Shown here: positions 1 through 13,170 of the stretch, piece by piece | Layout of the letters: the number at the start of each line of letters is the position of its first letter | How positions within the stretch are numbered: position 1 is the first letter of the stretch | From: Diphasiastrum complanatum | Taxonomy: Eukaryota; Streptophyta; Lycopodiopsida; Lycopodiales; Lycopodiaceae | Direction: 5' to 3' | Length of the DNA: 64,000 bases | Assembly (NCBI GenBank): GCA_029204225.1 | Contig: CM055093.1 | Location: 47,316,354-47,380,353, forward strand | The notes under the pieces: model-generated | The model's database searches: none | What the model saw: the letters and a program-made list of their open reading frames with translations, nothing else | What the model was told of the DNA's origin: nothing | Position numbers and translations under genes: made by a program

Positions 1-2
1 CA

Positions 3-235
3 ATTGTAGATAACATTGCTCTTGATAATGTTGTAAATATATCTACATTGATTTTGGATACCCCTGGGCTTACACTCTTGCAATATGACATTGCAAGAGA
101 TTCATCCAATGAGTTGCTAGTGTTGAGTAATTTTTTGCTTCAGGTCTTCAAGGAGAATAATGACACATTGTCACAATGTCTGACTAGTGGATTCACACCA
201 GCAACAAAATATCTGCTCGTCCCTTATCATACCAA
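3..235 (+). CDS. Partial exon of an unrecognised gene
   Basis: An uninterrupted frame enters from the left edge and encodes about 78 residues, ending ...LLVPYHTK. It runs straight into ACCAA|GTAAGATTT, a strong plant 5' splice site, and the frame stops two codons after the predicted junction, as an exon-intron boundary would. I do not recognise the family. A segment STLILDTPG lies where an amino-methyltransferase would carry a DPPW/DPPY motif (D-T-P-G is two substitutions from D-P-P-W). That reading is inference only, prompted by the methyltransferase-like fragment at 26.0 kb on the same strand. No convincing downstream exon was found in the next kilobase. It could equally be part of a decayed gene or an unknown transposon. 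Confidence 0.35.
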
Positions 236-239
236 GTAA

Positions 240-2280
240 GATTTGGAAGTCCATCTTGTAGTTCAGGCCAATAAAAAAAGTGTTTGGCATTGCATACGGT
301 ATACCAACCACAGCTGACAAAATCAACCTGTTGAGAGGACTACAAAATCCAAATTTTAACATTATGAGATATCGGATCAATGTGCAGGATGTTATAATTA
401 AATCTACAATGGAAACAAACGCGCGTCAAATCGATTTCCAAAAAATATTGTTTGAATATTGGATCAACGTGCACGTTATGAAAAGAAACCAAACAATAAC
501 TAAAGGGCGCGTCGAACCGATATTGATAATTTTTTACCTCTGCATCAACAATTTTTAGCTTCGTATATGCTTTTGCATTTGGTATTGGAAATAGTTCTAG
601 TATTTTCTGGATATGGCTCCTGGCAATTTTGTGTGTGTGTGTGTCTTTAAACAAACTGGCCTACACACACCCTCATCATTGACATATAAGGACAACACAT
701 ATAAGCTCCAACGATCACTGCAATCAAAAAACAATAAATTTATGAGAATCAATGTGAAAACAAAATTCATATGAAAAATTCAATATAATAAAATCTGAAA
801 AAAAAAAAAAAACACACTTACTTTGTTATGTATGGCAGCACGAGAATTGGAGTCCCCAGTTTGACGTATTGGAGCATATCATCGTGCAGACTTTTGACAG
901 ACATTGTAGGTGCCTTCGTGCATTGATTCTTTCTTTCAAACGGATTGTCAATATAAGCTCATAGCTTTTATAGGTTTTAGTTAGCTTTGTGATCACGTGG
1001 TTTTTATCCACTATAGTTTTTTGCTTACCAACATTATCTGACTTGTATATCAATATTCTTAATCTAAATAAATTACTGTTTGGTTTTGCGTTATACCAAT
1101 GTCTCAAATTCAAAACATCGCATAGGTAAAGTTATCAGAGCATACATCTCAGTCATTCTATTAAGCATAGCTAAACACAATGTAGCCCCAAGTTGCATTA
1201 CACAAATCGGAAGCCTATAGATCATATCAGAGCAAGCGCCAAAACATACATGAGATTAGGACATGGGACTGAATGATTCCACTATGAGCGATAACGAGCG
1301 AATGCTATTAGCATAGGAGTCCATGTAGATATGGAGAAATGTAGTGTATCCTTAAACCATGCCCCAATCAGATGCTTAGACAACACTCCACAGTTAGGCC
1401 CTAAAACACATGAAATTAGGGCATGGAAAATGAAACTTGTAGTACGGACAAAGACGGTTGAAACGGAGGTCACAAGAGTGTTTGTAGACATGTAGAAATG
1501 TAGTCTAGGCAATAATACAGATCGGTTCACCATAATTGCATCTCAAGCTACATCCTACAATATTTGTTATCAATGATGATAGATTTAGTGTTACCAACCC
1601 CGTCTTGTTTTGACAAGGGCATATCAGAGTAAGTCTCATTGCTCTACAAACAAATGGAATATTGCAATTGTCAAGGTGAATTATCAATGTTGATGAATGC
1701 AAGTTTTGTTCGACAAGTGCCATACAGTTCTCACCCTCTGTATCGTTTGTTTATTTCCTTGTTTCTCTTCACCTATTTTGTGTGATTGATTTTTGCATGA
1801 GAAATAGCTACTACACGAGAGTCCTCCGTAGAGCATATCAAGAACACATTTTCATCATCTATCCATCTTCAGATCACCTTGCACAGAGTTTACGATCTTT
1901 GAGCATACTGAAAATTTGCGAAATACATATCACATCAGAGTTAATCCTTGTATCTCATTGTCATATTCATCTTCGAGTCAACTACAACAAGATTGAAACA
2001 AATTTAGTTAAAATTTGTTCAATCTTTAGTCTCATCGCATGTTCAACATGTTTCACTTATGTGTTCCACACGTCGATCCAATCTTGAGCATGAACAATTA
2101 CCAGCAAAAACATCCCCACCAACAGTTTTTTTTTTTTTTTTTGGGGGGGGAGAGTGGATTTGTAGGCATCCACTGGAGCAGCCACATTGCCAACAACACC
2201 ATCAGCAAGATCGACAACCAAGGTTACAAAACCAAAGATGATAACGACAAGGCTAAGAAGACAGGTGGGCAATCCAAAGC
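240..2280. other. Non-coding, A+T-rich stretch
   Basis: No gene is recognisable. Short frames are present but have no domain character. Two diverged copies of a segment containing GGATCAA(C/T)GTGCA occur at about 366-440 and 456-530. A run of T followed by G lies at 2127-2149. Confidence 0.5.
1249..1504. repeat. Diverged tandem duplication, about 100-bp unit
   Basis: Two segments, about 1249-1345 and 1407-1504, both start with ACATGA(G/A)ATTAGG(A/G)CATGG. Both end with a GTAGA..T.GAGAAATGTAGT or GTAGACATGTAGAAATGTAGT block, with poorly matching sequence between. They look like an old tandem duplication of unknown origin. Confidence 0.4.
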
Positions 2281-2284
2281 AACT

Positions 2285-3300
2285 TGATCAGAAGAAGTAT
2301 CTCTAAAAAAACTAGAAGAGACACAGAGAAAGATCCAAGAAGCTGAGGAAGAAAGGACAAAACCTAAGCAACAGTTGAGTCAGATCGATCTTGATCAAAA
2401 GAAACTCTCTGGAGCAATGATAGTTGAATCCCCTCCTATGAAGCTGGAAGAGATCCAAAAATAATGGATCAAAGGAAGAATGAACTACAGAAAAAGAAAA
2501 GATGAAGACAACCGTGAACCTGCAAAATAAAGTGAGCTTTTCACCCAACAAGTGGTCAAAGCTCGACATTGCAAGGGCCCAAGGCTGCAACTGTAGAACT
2601 ATCAGTTCCTTCACCCTGCCACCAAGCCTTCATCATGTTTCCTTGCCGTCACCAAACCATTCGTCCAATATGTTCCTACCGCCAATGTGTGAATGAGCCC
2701 ATTCCCTTGAAGACTGATAACCATGGGTTGTGCAACCTATCATGAAAGAGCATCGACAAAGACTGCAACTTCAACTGAGAGATGAACTACAAAAACACCT
2801 AAAAGCAAAATGGAGGATACAGACCTCCCCGAAGTTAGAATCTGCCCAAGAACTAGAAGTGAAATCATCCAGGACAGATGCAACGAAAGAAAGAGACACG
2901 AGGAAAGCACTCAGGCATGCAAGTTGTGAAGCTGCTGGGAGCTCTCCAAATTTTGGGAATGTCAACCACCTACAACAATAAGACATTCTGATTACATTGT
3001 GGCAATTTGCAAAAACAGTTTTTTTGATAAAGACTCGCAGTAATAAACACTTGATTTTATGCAAGCGAACGAGGATCTACACTTTTCCAAGTGCCAATTG
3101 AAGATGCCAATGCAAAGCAGAGCGACATCATTCAATATGCGTTGCAGTGGGTCCTGCAACACATTAGGGGTGGGATGATGTTGGCTGATTTTGATGAATC
3201 CCCAAGATACTCGGCCAGAGCTACCCAAGAGCACCTCTCACCTTGGACCAAGGAGGTCTCTGAGAAGATGAGACGAATGAAGACTGAGAGCCGAGTATGA
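2285..3300 (+). pseudogene. Decayed coding-like region (charged coiled-coil and a C-terminal-like frame)
   Basis: Three plus-strand frames in succession look coding but are broken by stops and shifts. At 2285-2470 there is a Lys/Glu/Gln-rich coiled-coil-like stretch (LEETQRKIQEAEEERTK). At 2730-2981 there is a basic, Gln-rich frame (MKEHRQRLQLQLRDELQKHL). At about 3067-3300 an open frame contains IEDANAKQSDIIQYALQWVL and ends in KMRRMKTESRV-stop, which reads like a genuine C-terminus. I do not recognise the family. The parts may be exons of one gene, retroposed pieces, or chance; no clean splice sites join them all. Confidence 0.3.
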
Positions 3301-5210
<1,910 letters not shown>

Positions 5211-7298
5211 ACAAAAGCATGTATAGTGCAAAATTGGAAGGTTGCAAATAGTGAGTGTAAAACCAATATTGTGAAACATTTTGTCATTAATAACATGTCT
5301 AAAAGTTCTATATACAAAATACTCCAAAAATTAGAATTAAATTTCATGGCAACATCTCAAATCCACGATGTTGTGCAATGCCATAGAGGGACTAGCTATC
5401 ATATGTAGCCTAGAGGTCCCTACTATTTTGTGTGGCTTAGACTGCCTTGCTATTGTGGGTGGCCTAGACTTGTTGTTGTAAATGGAGGTGTGATGCCCAA
5501 ACGATGCATTTGAATAATGGGGGCTCTACCATATTCAAAAATCACTTTGTAATCATAATACCAACTACCCTACCATCAAGTGTGCCTACCCATGAGACCG
5601 TAGCCTAGTCATGGTGCTTGAGAACTCCTGACAAAATAAAATTATCACCACCAACATGCTCTAGTACTACCATAGTGATTAGCCTCACCATCTAGGACCT
5701 CAACCTCTAGCCACAGTCTACTTGTATGATGGTGAGTACAAAAGTACCCAAAAACAAAAATGCATTAAACCAACATGCGAAGAAGCCAAAAAGAAGGGGG
5801 GAAAAATATGCTGTCTTTGTATTGGTCAGATCTGAAGTATCAAAATCAGGCTCCCAAGAGATAAACCTTCACAATCTCACAAAAATTTCATGGTTTTTAA
5901 AACTATCAAAATGAGCTATAACCCAAGGTTTACTATTTCATGAATATTTCACTAAACCCAGAATTGCATACCAAAGAGCATAGTATCAGTTTTTTAGAAG
6001 TCACAATCCTTCAGATTTTTTATGAAATAGAAAAAATGCAAATCCCCGTCTCACAGACTTTGGTGACACTCAAATCTTGCAAAAATAATATGGCAAAATT
6101 GAGATCTTAGGAATAAGTTCTGAATCAGCCTATTTTTCCCCAAAATGAAACCTCCCCCTAGGCTGAAAATACTTGTATTAAAACGGGGCTGCTGAGGCCG
6201 GAATTTAGTGCTCGTTAATAAATAAAACTTGTACGGAAAAAGTTTAGCCTGGTACTGAATGGATTTCTATGAAATCTTGAGCCCTCCATCCTGAGATAAG
6301 GCAGCAACGCTCATAAAAAAGTTTCAAACTAACATGATAAATAAACCCACACAAGTATTATGAAATGAAAAAAAAATTAATATAAAACCTTAAAACCTCA
6401 AAGTCATAACTACAACCTGCTGATTTTGAGCCATTAAAAAACCTATAAATATCAAATGAAGTGGTAAAAAATGAATTTCAGCCCAATGGGTTCTTTGTAT
6501 TTGTAGATTTTCTGCAATCATTGTAAGGCATAGCCAAATTTTGTTTTGGAGCACAGGTCTCTTGTAGATTTTGAATATTCTTTTGGTAAACATTATTTTG
6601 AAGGATAGAAGTCTTTTAAGAATCAAAGGTGGGGAAAAAAGCCATGAAAACCCAATATGAAGGTTTATGCAGAAATTTTATAGACCTGCTGTTTAAGTTT
6701 CAAGACTTGCAGTAGTTTGCTTCCCAAGATTGATGAAGACAAAAGCACATGATTAGTTCTGAAAAGAAGATTAAACCGCTGTTGCACTCTGAAAAGAACA
6801 TTTATATAGAAAATTGATATTGGTTTTACCTCTTGTGGTACATAAAATGCTGAACAAACGCCAAAATAATCCAGGCTTAATTCTTCTCAAGCAGACGAAA
6901 CTTTGAGCTATTGCAACAAAAGTCTGATAGAATACATATGAAGTCGATTAAGTTTCTCCTGCACATCTAACTCTAGTTTGCTCTAAAACAAGATTGACGA
7001 CAATGATTTTTCCCTTCCACTAATTTGGCTGGTGCATTAACAGAAGAAAGACAGTTGTCTTCTCGTCAGTATATGATGCAAATAATCTTCAACCACAGTC
7101 GGAAAACATTGTCACCCTGAAAGAACGAGCTCTGAATTGCGGCAAAGCCTTAACACATCAGCGAGAAGCACGTATGGATATTGCAGTACCAAATTTGAGC
7201 ACAGAAATATTTTCAGATGGCATCAGCTTAGCTCATCAAACTTCTGCTCCACGTTAAGTAAGAAGATTTTGTCATGCTGTGTTAACTGACAAATTCTG
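5211..7298. other. Intergenic region downstream of the ATL gene
   Basis: No recognisable gene or element. The sequence is A+T-rich with only short uncharacterised frames. The last few hundred bases probably include the 3' untranslated region of the minus-strand ATL gene, but no clear polyadenylation signal was fixed. Confidence 0.45.
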
Positions 7299-8405
7299 CT
7301 AAGATTTGGCATCTTCATTCTTGTTCGCTTCTTTACAAGTAAACGACCAAGAAACAGGCATGGGTTCTAAATTATGTTCAAAAGAAAAGTCTCCGTCGTG
7401 ATCTAAAAGCTGCTCTCTGCCTTCCTCTGTCCCTTGAGATCTCTTGAACACCTCTGTAAGCATTGAACAACTCCGAACACGGGGTATTAGAGTAGACGAA
7501 GTAGATTTTTTCAAACCTGTCGAGCTAGAAGGTGATCCATCATCTGCTCTTGGCGACGCGGAATAGTCTCTCGCAGAAGATGGTGACAGCCCCTCGATTC
7601 TCTCTAAGTCCTGTGCAGCACTTCTGAACGACTCCGAGTTTTTTGAGAGAGCTATAGCAGCCTCTCTCTCTCCAACTCTACTTGGTGATAGAGCTTCTTC
7701 AAGTCTATTAATGTCGTTTTGCGTTGGCGTTTCATTCACGGTAAGACGCACTTCATCGGATAGTGACTGCGTAGATCTCCCGCTCTCTCCTAATCTCCTC
7801 TCCAATGCGCCTGCTGCTTCACTAGAAGCATGCATCAAAGAGAAGCAGTCTGGATCGTGGAGCAGACTTCGCCTGCACAAAGGACAGGTTGTGTGGGAGA
7901 AGAGCCACATATCTATGCAATCAAGGTGGAAACAATGACCACACTTCAAAACTCTGATGCTCTCTTGCTCTTGAAACTCCGTCAGACAGACTGGACACTC
8001 GATCGTCGTTTTACCTTTCTTCAATCCTCTCACCAGCGAGAAGCTTATCACCGGAAACGAAGCGATTGTAGCTTTGTCAAGCCCCTGCATCGAATGCTGC
8101 ACAGGCACAGGCATACTCTGATACAGCGACTCCCTTTCTCTCTGCGCACCCACACACCTTCTTAGATACACCGAGAAGAATCCCATGAAGAAAAAGGTGC
8201 TGAGAAGAACCACAACAATGATGGCCATGCTAGGATTGAAGTGGGAGCTTATCTCAAACGGCTGAACACTGCCTGAGCTGCTGCTGCTGCTGAAGTCTGT
8301 GGGTGGAGCTGCATCAACAGAAACGTTCGCCATTTTTGCAAAATCCAAAGGCGAGTGCGAGGAAGAAGAGAACATCAGAGATCCAGCTACAGCTACACCC
8401 GCCAT
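7299..8405 (-). CDS. RING-H2 finger protein, ATL family E3 ubiquitin ligase
   Basis: Single-exon gene of about 368 residues. ATL proteins are membrane-anchored E3 ubiquitin ligases, and most are intronless like this one. Numbered from the chosen Met (MAGVAVAGS), a hydrophobic membrane segment lies at about 60-80 (MAIIVVVLLSTFFFMGFF). The GLD motif follows at about 108-110, and a canonical RING-H2 at about 137-177 with C-x2-C-x14-C-x-H-x2-H-x2-C-x10-C-x2-C spacing. A Ser-rich, probably disordered C-terminal tail of about 190 residues follows. All eight zinc ligands are present. The frame stays open 71 codons upstream to 8618. I chose the internal Met because the upstream extension is hydrophobic, has no ATL features and overlaps likely 5' UTR, but the longer form cannot be excluded. 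Which ATL subgroup it belongs to, and its substrate, are unknown. Confidence 0.93.
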   Translation of the reverse strand: MAGVAVAGSLMFSSSSHSPLDFAKMANVSVDAAPPTDFSSSSSSGSVQPFEISSHFNPSMAIIVVVLLSTFFFMGFFSVYLRRCVGAQRERESLYQSMPVPVQHSMQGLDKATIASFPVISFSLVRGLKKGKTTIECPVCLTEFQEQESIRVLKCGHCFHLDCIDMWLFSHTTCPLCRRSLLHDPDCFSLMHASSEAAGALERRLGESGRSTQSLSDEVRLTVNETPTQNDINRLEEALSPSRVGEREAAIALSKNSESFRSAAQDLERIEGLSPSSARDYSASPRADDGSPSSSTGLKKSTSSTLIPRVRSCSMLTEVFKRSQGTEEGREQLLDHDGDFSFEHNLEPMPVSWSFTCKEANKNEDAKS

Positions 8406-8789
8406 GATCCTGCTTCTTCTATCAGAGAATTTGCGATCCAAAGCTTCGTTGCTGTATCTGTCAGAGAAATGGAGGAGGAGGAGGAGATAGAAGATAAATA
8501 ATGAATGCAGGCAGATTTTTGGAAGTATTTCAAAAGATCTTTCAAAGTATCCGCAAAAAAAGAGAAAAGAACAAAAAAGAACCAAAAATATGGGGACCTG
8601 AAGCCGCCAAACAATCATTGGATTCCACCAAAAACCCTCTATTATCTCAACACTGCTCTCTCACTCTTCTCCTTTTTCTTCATAGCCCAAAATTTCTCTT
8701 CCATTTTTTGATTACTCTTTTTTTTTTCTTTTCGACAAATTTTCTCTTTCTCACCTTTGATTACCATCAAATTAGATCAATTTTTTGAG

Positions 8790-9062
8790 AATTTCTCGAT
8801 AAAATTCATAATCAAACTGTTGGAACTTTGCCGGTTCTCGATTCTGTATGTGATGATTACACCCAAGCAACAACCTTTCGATGAAAATTGGTCAATAAAA
8901 TTCACAATCAAGAGATTGGTTATCAAACTTTGCCGATTCTTTGTGAGCATTGCACCTAAGCAAAAGCCTTTAAATTGGTCAATCAAAATGAATTGATTGA
9001 TTATTGGACTGTGCACTTCTTTGTGGGCGGTACACCTAAGCAAAACAAACCGATACACCTAA
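8790..9062. repeat. Diverged tandem repeat upstream of the ATL gene, three units
   Basis: Three units of about 90-100 bp start near 8797, 8892 and 8981. Each carries a TCAAT(A)AAAATTCA-like start, a TTGCCG(A/G)TTCT or CACTTCTTTGTG middle, and an ACACC(C/T)AAGCAA end. They lie about 400-650 bp upstream of the ATL start codon on its strand, so they could fall in the distal promoter. Confidence 0.6.
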
Positions 9063-9675
9063 GCATGATGCCAGGTGCTCAGGTTTGCTTTGTAATTTGA
9101 AAGCACCGCCAAGTGTGAAACAACCCCTTATAAAAATAACCGATAAAGTCTTACAAGCGCCAATAGATCAAGTTTAGAATTTACATATTAGTTTTCGAAG
9201 TTTGTAGGCTTGTAAATAAGGGAAAGCAAAGGCCCTCTCCCAACGGCCTTGCGTGTTTCAAGGTGCACCTCAAAATTGAGAAGGTCCTTCCCAAGGGCGT
9301 TCCTCAGCATAATGGCAGACTAGAAAAGTTGCTGAAAATAGAGAATATTTTCTTAGAAAGACTGATTTGAGAACCTTAGGACAATGAAGTTCCTCGGGTC
9401 ATTCTATTTCTAGTAAATCTAAATATAATAATTTAACTCCATACATGTACGATATTCTTTCTCTTATCACTCATTTATGATTCCTTTGGTATCAATCTTA
9501 TTTACATCCTCATATCTTTTGTTGCAAATAAACTGGCACGTGGCCGACGACGAACTAGTCAAAACAAAACGATATCTATTTTTTTTACGATTGACATTTT
9601 TATGAGTTCCACAATTTATATTTTTTCTCTAGAAGTGGATGCATCTCGAATGAAAAGTCATCGTCAACGTTATTG

Positions 9676-9680
<5 letters not shown>

Positions 9681-9748
<68 letters not shown>
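9681..9748. repeat. (CT)n microsatellite
   Basis: About 34 uninterrupted CT units. Confidence 0.97.
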
Positions 9749-9753
<5 letters not shown>

Positions 9754-11102
9754 ATGTGTACTTGCATAAAAGGGAGGTATGAGCAAAGAAAGAGGTCTCT
9801 CTCATAGAAGGATGGCACATTTAGGTGCACCGCAATGTGTTGAAGCCTGAATTACAATTGGTAAACTTATTTTTTTATCTATTTTATGAGTGCAGGTAAA
9901 AAATAAACTGTGTACATTTTTTGAGATGGTAGCACTGTATAATTTTAGGTTCCCTATAATAGATGTTAACATCCTTCAAACTTTTCATGAAATCTATTTT
10001 GGAAAAAGATGCAAATTCTATCATAAATAAATGCCAATTTTTGAGCATTAGGCTATCCCTATGGTGACTATGGCAGGGCATGGTGACACATACTAGTGCT
10101 TTAAGCCTTGCTCTCCATGCTTGTAGGCGTGAATAGTGGGGCATGGAGTAGAGAGTATAAAGAATTATTTTGGTGGCACCATGCCACTACCATGTCATTT
10201 CTCTTGAAGTCCCATTTATTGTCCCAAGTAGCTAAAATGATTTATGTTAGTTGGCAATTGATCATTAACTCACTTGTTGTGAATGAGGTAGTGATACGTC
10301 GAGGCATCTAGTCTTTCAAATATCATCGAAACATCTCTTTAGATTATATGACGTCCTCAATGTGGTCTTTCAAGCAATGGCTCCAAAAGCAACCCTCACT
10401 ACATTGGAGTGAGGGGGCCCATCCCAGCCAAGGATGCTTCAAGTTGAGAGATGAGAGCCTAAGCTCTCAAGCTTGGATGAAAGCAAGCCCACCAAATATG
10501 ATTTGGTAAAGATTAGGTACATTGACCATCTCCTTTCTTAGGGTTGAGAATGGTACTGACCCCCGACATTTCATCAATGGTGGACAAGCTTATACAAGCA
10601 ACAAAGCTACCCACCTTGTTTCCTACAGCACATGAAAAAATTAATTGCAACTTAATAAGAGTAACCTCTTTTCCTACAACACATATAAAGTTCATAATAT
10701 TTGATTTCATTTTTTGCCTTTAAAAAAAAAAGACAACTTTAAAGACAATAAACAATATGTGACTATATTTGACTAACTAAACTAGCAAAGACTATATAGA
10801 ACATCTTATTAACTACCCCCAAAAAGGTCATGTAACAATAGTCATCATGACAATAACAAAGGAGAAAAGATAAGAATCTCATTGGAAACTATATCTTCTA
10901 GTAGCAGATATTGATAGCCAAGGTTTGTAGGATTGCTCTACAATAGTAGGAGAGAGATGATATTTGTGAGTCAAACCTACATCATGAAAATGGGCCCATC
11001 CTCTCACTCTTTGATAAATCATGGTTGTATTATTACTAATCTTTATGGTTAAGCAGTTTGTCGTATTACTTGATTGTAACAAAGAATGGAAACACTTGTT
11101 GG

Positions 11103-11103
<1 letters not shown>

Positions 11104-11186
<83 letters not shown>
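11104..11186. repeat. Compound (GT)n(GA)n microsatellite
   Basis: About 25 GT units pass directly into about 17 GA units. Confidence 0.97.
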
Positions 11187-11189
<3 letters not shown>

Positions 11190-12524
11190 TCGCTAAGTTG
11201 AACTACCATGAATGGCCCACTTATCTTTTCATGTTAACCTTATCAAAGAGAATATCGTAACTCCACATGAGACATTAAACTCTCTCATCAATAAGATATT
11301 ATCGCCTACCTTTTCATGTCAATATTTGGCTTACACTTCAAATCCTCACTTTGAACTTTGTGACACAAGATATCATGAAACTCCAAAATCCAAAGCTAAA
11401 ATATATTTATTTAGGCCAACAAGCTATACATTAACTCTCTCTAAAAAATGATCTTTGGCACCAACATTTTTTTCCTTGTATCCATCATCTGTAAAAGAAA
11501 ATGTCAAGTTTCAAAGAACGTATGACTTTGTGTAAGAAATGATTCAAATACATTGAAATTTGAAATTCTTGACAAAGTTTGTAGTGTAAGGCCTAGTGCT
11601 TTTTGTCTCAATGGAAGGCAACTCATATGGAATCTAGCAATATTTGAGATTTTCATTTCTCTTGCATTGATACTAGAATAAGTACAAGTGGTTACTATTA
11701 CATCAATTGTGCAAAATATACAATCTTGTACAAAAAATCAAGCAGCAAAATTGCCTATCTATATCAGCCTAGTTAGAGCCCTAAAATCTCTTCGATAACT
11801 AAATTTACTACAAGTTAATCTACTCCATCCGAAAAATATCAAAATAAAAAAAACAATATTGTTTATTTGCTTGCCCACACCACTCCCAAGGCCTCCCCAA
11901 CTCCCAATGATCTAACCATAGTGTCTATAGTCACTAATTAAGAACTATTAATATTTCCCAGTATAACTTGACTAAACTCAAAAATAATCCCTCCATTGGT
12001 TACGAAAAGGGCAATATTTTCACTGGATCTAGAATATGATTGCCATCCCCAAATTCAAATCAGGAAAAATTGCAAAATGTTTACATATGCATTCCTTCCA
12101 CGAGAATGGAAATATGAGCGCCAACTACCTATTGGAATGAAAAATGAGTGGCATTTCTAAATTTGAATCAAGCATACAAGCATGGAGATTGGATTGATCG
12201 TACATAGTATATAATATAATCAAAGATGAGTATTTTGTTTTGCTTCATAGAATCTGGTCATAGTACTTTGATGCAACTGATTACTCTATTATTTTTTTGA
12301 TGATGACATTGTATCATCTACATGTGGATATCCCTATTGATTTGGCACCTTTGCAAAGAAGAGGAGGCAAAGGAATTCAATTGTCTGTTGAGGATCGTTC
12401 TTGTTACAGGGCAGAAGGAAAAAAAAAAAAAAAAAAAAACTTGGATTTGTGGATAGATGGAACATTATATCCACAAGATCCAAGCACTTTGACACATCCC
12501 ACATTCTCTTCAATAACTTGTTTA

Positions 12525-13055
12525 GTTACATGGATATGCAATGGGCATAGTGGATTATTGTGAAAGATTGCAGAACCATGGAAAACAACTTCATATGAAT
12601 AAAGTTCACTTTTTAGAAGGTGAGTTAATTCAGATATCCTCTTATTGTCAGAATAGAGATTGCCATCTCCAAAAGACGTTAGAAGAAAATGAACAATTTA
12701 AAAAAAAATAATGAATCATTACAGAAGATAACAATCAATATCAAATCAGAACTAGAGCAAATGCAATCAGTCTTCCAGTCTATTCGTATTGAAAACTCAC
12801 AATTATTGAAGGATGTGGATTTGGCAAAGAAGAAGGCTGAAAGTAAGAAGCGAAAGCGACAAAGTTGCAAGGATATTCAAACGCTTTCAAAAGGAGGTTA
12901 TCAAAATAGAAGGATCCGTGCATTCAAATAAGCATATTCTGATTTTTGTAAGTTTTTCAATGACATTTGGATTTAATTTCAGCTATGGTGATATTCTGTT
13001 AACTATCTGTTTTTTTTGCAGATCTGCATTAGTAGCTCCTCGGAATATTAAAGAC
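12525..13055 (+). pseudogene. Frameshifted coiled-coil protein gene fragment
   Basis: Reading from about 12535, three frames joined at two apparent frameshifts make one plausible helical protein: GYAMGIVDYCERLQNHGKQL, then a heptad-like stretch with NESLQKITINIKSELEQMQ and ENSQLLKDVDLAKKKAESKK, then SDKVARIFKRFQKEVIKIEG. The first shift is in the A run near 12697-12706 and the second near 12855-12870. The last frame ends at TTT|GTAAGT (12948 region). A pyrimidine-rich acceptor TTTTTTTGCAG precedes 13021, after which a short terminal exon would end within about 30 bases. Splice signals plus long coiled-coil character support a former host gene. I do not recognise the family. Confidence 0.4.
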
Positions 13056-13110
13056 AATTGAGTCTGAATAGTCAATAGGACTTAATCTTGAGGTTTGGGG
13101 GTCCTCTATT

Positions 13111-13170
13111 AAAACCACTCATTGTACACTTGATTAGGCCAAAACCACTCATTGTACACTTGATTAGGCC
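13111..13170. repeat. Perfect 30-bp tandem duplication
   Basis: Two exact adjacent copies of a 30-mer beginning AAAACCACTCATTG and ending TTGATTAGGCC, at 13111-13140 and 13141-13170. No mismatch separates them, so the duplication is recent or conserved by conversion. Confidence 0.97.

Larger units (their letters stand above)
9063..12524. other. Intergenic; microsatellites only
   Basis: No gene or transposon domain is recognised across this stretch. The only clear structures are the CT run at 9681 and the GT-GA run at 11104. A poly(A) run lies at 12419-12439. Confidence 0.5.

Noticed and set aside
7711-8614. Plus-strand and other-frame ORFs over the ATL gene
   Set aside because: They are shadows of the RING-H2 coding sequence, and none has a domain.
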